A DNA stretch of 64,000 nucleotides from Emcibacteraceae bacterium (GTDB taxonomy: Bacteria > Pseudomonadota > Alphaproteobacteria > Sphingomonadales > Emcibacteraceae): NCBI GenBank assembly GCA_041396985.1, contig JAWKXO010000004.1, positions 248,001 through 312,000 of the forward strand. Direction: 5' to 3'. The translations under genes were made by a program, and so were the position numbers. The notes below the pieces were generated by a model. The model saw nothing but the letters and a program-made list of their open reading frames with translations, was not told where the DNA came from and searched no databases. Below, one piece after another: positions 62,169 through 64,000 of this stretch; positions within the stretch are counted from its first letter, which is position 1, and each line of letters opens with the position of its first letter.

Positions 62169-62780
62169 ATGAAAAAATTACTTATCACAACATCATTACT
62201 GACAGGGTTATTGCTTCCACTTCAAAGCTTTGCACAAAGCCATTCTACCGATGGCCTATATGTAGGTATTGATGGTTCTTATGACCAGCTTAAAGATAAT
62301 ATTCTGGCAACGCCTGAAAATATCTATAGTGCTGATGGCGTAGACGTTGGTATTTTTGCCGGCTACAGACAGTCACAGGATCAGTTCACTGTCGCGGCAG
62401 AAGTCCGATATGGTTACAGCTTTGCTTCAAGAAAAACGTCAGTAGCGCCAATTGATGGCTTTGCCCTCACCCATGAATTTGGTGCTGCCGTCTTGCCGGG
62501 TTTCTGGCTTCATGATCAATTCCTGGTTTATGGGCGTCTGGGCTATACAAGAGCAACACTGGTCGACACAATCAGCGGTGTAGAATATACAAATACGGAC
62601 GGAGCCGTTGAATATGGTGGCGGTGTAGAATTTTTCCCTACCAATAATGTTTCTATTCGATTTGAATATACAAGAGCCACATTCGAAGGCCAGCCAACAA
62701 TCACTTTTAACAGCGTTCTTTACGATGACTGGAAAGTCAGACGTAACCGCTTCCGGGCGGCGCTTACAACAGCATTCTAA
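62169..62780 (+). CDS. Outer-membrane beta-barrel protein (Opa/OmpW-like)
   Basis: A 203-residue secreted protein with signal peptide (cut near SFAQ). The mature part has about eight amphipathic strands: GLYVGIDGSYDQL, VGIFAGYRQ, AAEVRYGYSF, FLVYGRLGYTRATL, AVEYGGGVEFF, SIRFEYTRA, and a terminal FRAALTTAF ending in Phe, as needed for Bam insertion. It is a small single-chain barrel of the surface-antigen type (OMP_b-brl). The role is structural or adhesive; no partner is seen. A terminator follows. Confidence 0.82.
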   Translation: MKKLLITTSLLTGLLLPLQSFAQSHSTDGLYVGIDGSYDQLKDNILATPENIYSADGVDVGIFAGYRQSQDQFTVAAEVRYGYSFASRKTSVAPIDGFALTHEFGAAVLPGFWLHDQFLVYGRLGYTRATLVDTISGVEYTNTDGAVEYGGGVEFFPTNNVSIRFEYTRATFEGQPTITFNSVLYDDWKVRRNRFRAALTTAF

Positions 62781-62793
62781 AAAAATAACCAAT

Positions 62794-62824
62794 AAAAAAG
62801 CCGGTAGAGATACCGGCTTTTTTT
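62794..62824. terminator. Bidirectional terminator between the barrel and peroxiredoxin genes
   Basis: A 13 bp stem (AAAAAAGCCGGTA with TACCGGCTTTTTT, loop GAGA) sits between two convergent genes and yields T runs on both strands. Confidence 0.9.
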
Positions 62825-62841
62825 ATTATATTTCTGAATTT

Positions 62842-63366
62842 TTATTTCAAAGATTTGACATAATTAAACATCGTATCCGCATCCGAAACCTCAAATGGGT
62901 CGGTCGGACAATTATCGCTATATCCGGGTTCTGCAAAGAGCTTAACAATTTCACCATCATCGACCAGCATGGAATAACGCCAGCTGCGCATTCCAAAACC
63001 GAGATTTTCTTTATTCACGAGCATTCCCATCTTACGGGTAAATTCACCGTTTCCATCAGGGAGCAGAAACACATTTTTTGCTTTCTGGTTTAAACCCCAC
63101 TGATACATGACAAAGGCGTCATTAACCGAAATACAAACAATTTTATCAATGCCGAGGGCTTTAAAATCGTCATAAAGCTCTTCATATCTGGGAAGATGGC
63201 TTGTTGAACATGTCGGTGTAAAAGCGCCCGGCAATGAAAATACGATCACTTTTTTGCCGCTGAAAATTTCATGGCTGCTTAAATCTTTCCACTCAAAGGG
63301 GTTTGGTCCGCCGAGCGCGTCGTTTCTTACTCTGGTTTTAAAAATAACTTCCGGAACACGTGTCAT
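62842..63366 (-). CDS. Peroxiredoxin, Prx5 type
   Basis: A 174-residue peroxiredoxin. The peroxidatic Cys53 is in the motif PGAFTPTCSTSHLP, the Prx5 signature, and an Arg follows in the usual place (GMRSWRYSMLVDDG). Another Cys, in PGYSDNCPTDPF, may resolve the disulfide. It reduces peroxides using thiol donors such as glutaredoxin. ATG 63366 has AAGGAA upstream; an ATG at 63396 would add ten residues. It converges with the barrel gene. Confidence 0.93.
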   Translation of the reverse strand: MTRVPEVIFKTRVRNDALGGPNPFEWKDLSSHEIFSGKKVIVFSLPGAFTPTCSTSHLPRYEELYDDFKALGIDKIVCISVNDAFVMYQWGLNQKAKNVFLLPDGNGEFTRKMGMLVNKENLGFGMRSWRYSMLVDDGEIVKLFAEPGYSDNCPTDPFEVSDADTMFNYVKSLK

Positions 63367-63543
63367 GTTTAATTCCTTTAAATTAAAATTTATCATATAG
63401 TTAGTTTATACATTGGATCAGTTCCAAAGTAAGATCAAAATTGACCTATGTCCACCAAAAGAATTTTCCTTGCCAGACGTATAATATATATTACATATAA
63501 ACCAACGAGATTTACAATCTTTTCAGAATCAAAGAGGATAAAA

Positions 63544-64000
63544 ATGACAAATAATGTAACCCGCCGTGACTGGCTAATCGGCGGATCGGCACTGGCCGGA
63601 ACCATGCTGGTTACAAAAATGGCTGCGGCACAAACAGTGCCTGCTGCAAACCTGAACCCCACCCCGGAAAATCCTATTCGTGCCGGATTTAACGAAAATG
63701 TCTATGGTCATTCCCTGAAAGCAAAAAAAGTGATGGTGAAAGCGGCTGAGACAGCCCATCTTTATGACTTTTTCGGCCAGCGTGTTTTAAATAAAGTAAT
63801 TTCAGAAATGGAAAATCTGCCAGGTGATCATATTGCGATTGAAAATGGATCAACCCCATTCCTGGAAAAAGCGGCTTTTGCCTGCGCGATTAAGCAAGGC
63901 AAGGTACTCACCACCAACCCTACATATTCCAGCACTCCAGGCACAGCAAAACAGCTGGGACTGGAAGTCATTGCCGTTCCGGTTGGTGAAGATATGAGCA
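63544..64000 (+). CDS. Tat-exported PLP aminotransferase, HisC-like (partial)
   Basis: The first 152 codons of a gene that runs off the right edge. It begins with a twin-arginine signal (TRRDWLIGGSALAGTMLV, cut near AAAQ), then a class I/II aminotransferase fold: the substrate-entry arm ENPIRAGFNENVYG, and IENGSTPFLEKAAFA, the PLP phosphate-binding turn. Tat export allows the enzyme to fold and load PLP before leaving the cytoplasm. AGAGGA precedes the ATG. The substrate is unknown; the catalytic Lys lies beyond the window. Confidence 0.8.
   Translation, partial: MTNNVTRRDWLIGGSALAGTMLVTKMAAAQTVPAANLNPTPENPIRAGFNENVYGHSLKAKKVMVKAAETAHLYDFFGQRVLNKVISEMENLPGDHIAIENGSTPFLEKAAFACAIKQGKVLTTNPTYSSTPGTAKQLGLEVIAVPVGEDMS

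Noticed and set aside
1..64000. CRISPR arrays, insertion sequences, prophage or rRNA
   Set aside because: No regularly spaced direct repeats, transposase, integrase, phage structural gene or rRNA sequence was seen on either strand.

Overview
This is chromosomal DNA of an alphaproteobacterium with moderately low GC. The clearest lineage marker is gcrA, the alphaproteobacterial cell-cycle regulator, at 36.4-36.9 kb. The argD-argF-hslO order, the DUF3333-type PstA and the ATG-overlapped operons fit the same group. I cannot name the genus. I see no prophage, transposase, integrase, rRNA or CRISPR array. There is one tRNA, tRNA-Pro(UGG).

Layout. 0-4.5 kb: the start of an efflux membrane-fusion gene with its TetR regulator and a near-perfect 30 bp operator, a soluble PAS histidine kinase, a GGCT-like protein, a lipoprotein serine hydrolase and an AhpD-like protein. 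4.6-11.6 kb: a phosphate-starvation block with an OprO/P-type porin and pstS-pstC-pstA-pstB-phoU. Two tandem Pho boxes precede the porin and two precede pstS. 11.6-16 kb: two tandem AEC transporters and three tandem secreted alpha/beta-hydrolase paralogues, of which only the first keeps its catalytic serine. 16-22 kb: amidase, mtnA, an asparagine-synthetase-type amidotransferase, a GT4 glycosyltransferase and the tRNA. 22-27.6 kb: DUF192, a double cold-shock protein, an AGCS symporter with an extra domain, a CPA1 antiporter with a structured leader and a SufU-like scaffold.

27.6-29.6 kb: a bufferin-type RiPP operon (precursor, DUF692 oxidase, partner protein), probably for metal binding in the periplasm. 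29.8-37 kb: MscS, a LytS/LytTR two-component pair, two tandem gamma-glutamyltransferases and gcrA. 37-41 kb: a lone ABC-2 permease, then argD-argF-hslO. 41-45.6 kb: a small-molecule kinase with a PLP phospho-lyase-like partner, a dihaem cytochrome with TPRs and a secreted phosphodiesterase-like enzyme. 45.6-48.2 kb: an AT-rich island with a lipoprotein gene split by an in-frame TGA and a 2OG-Fe(II) oxygenase, separated by three degenerate palindromic repeats. 48.3-64 kb: dialkylglycine decarboxylase, an unknown lipoprotein, a PhoX-like phosphatase, a degenerate GGDEF/EAL protein, a GltB-like FMN protein, ilvB-ilvN-ilvC, miaA, serB, a PQQ sugar dehydrogenase-like protein, an outer-membrane barrel, a peroxiredoxin and the start of a Tat-exported PLP aminotransferase.

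Two themes recur. One is phosphate acquisition: the porin, Pst, the PhoX-like enzyme and the Pho boxes. The other is local gene duplication: AEC pair, hydrolase triplet, Ggt pair and four class III aminotransferase-fold genes. The best leads for new biology are the decaying hydrolase triplet, the repeat-bounded AT-rich island, the extra domain in the AGCS symporter, a 16 bp palindrome shared by the bufferin operon and the cytochrome/kinase intergenic region, and two leader RNAs with visible secondary structure.
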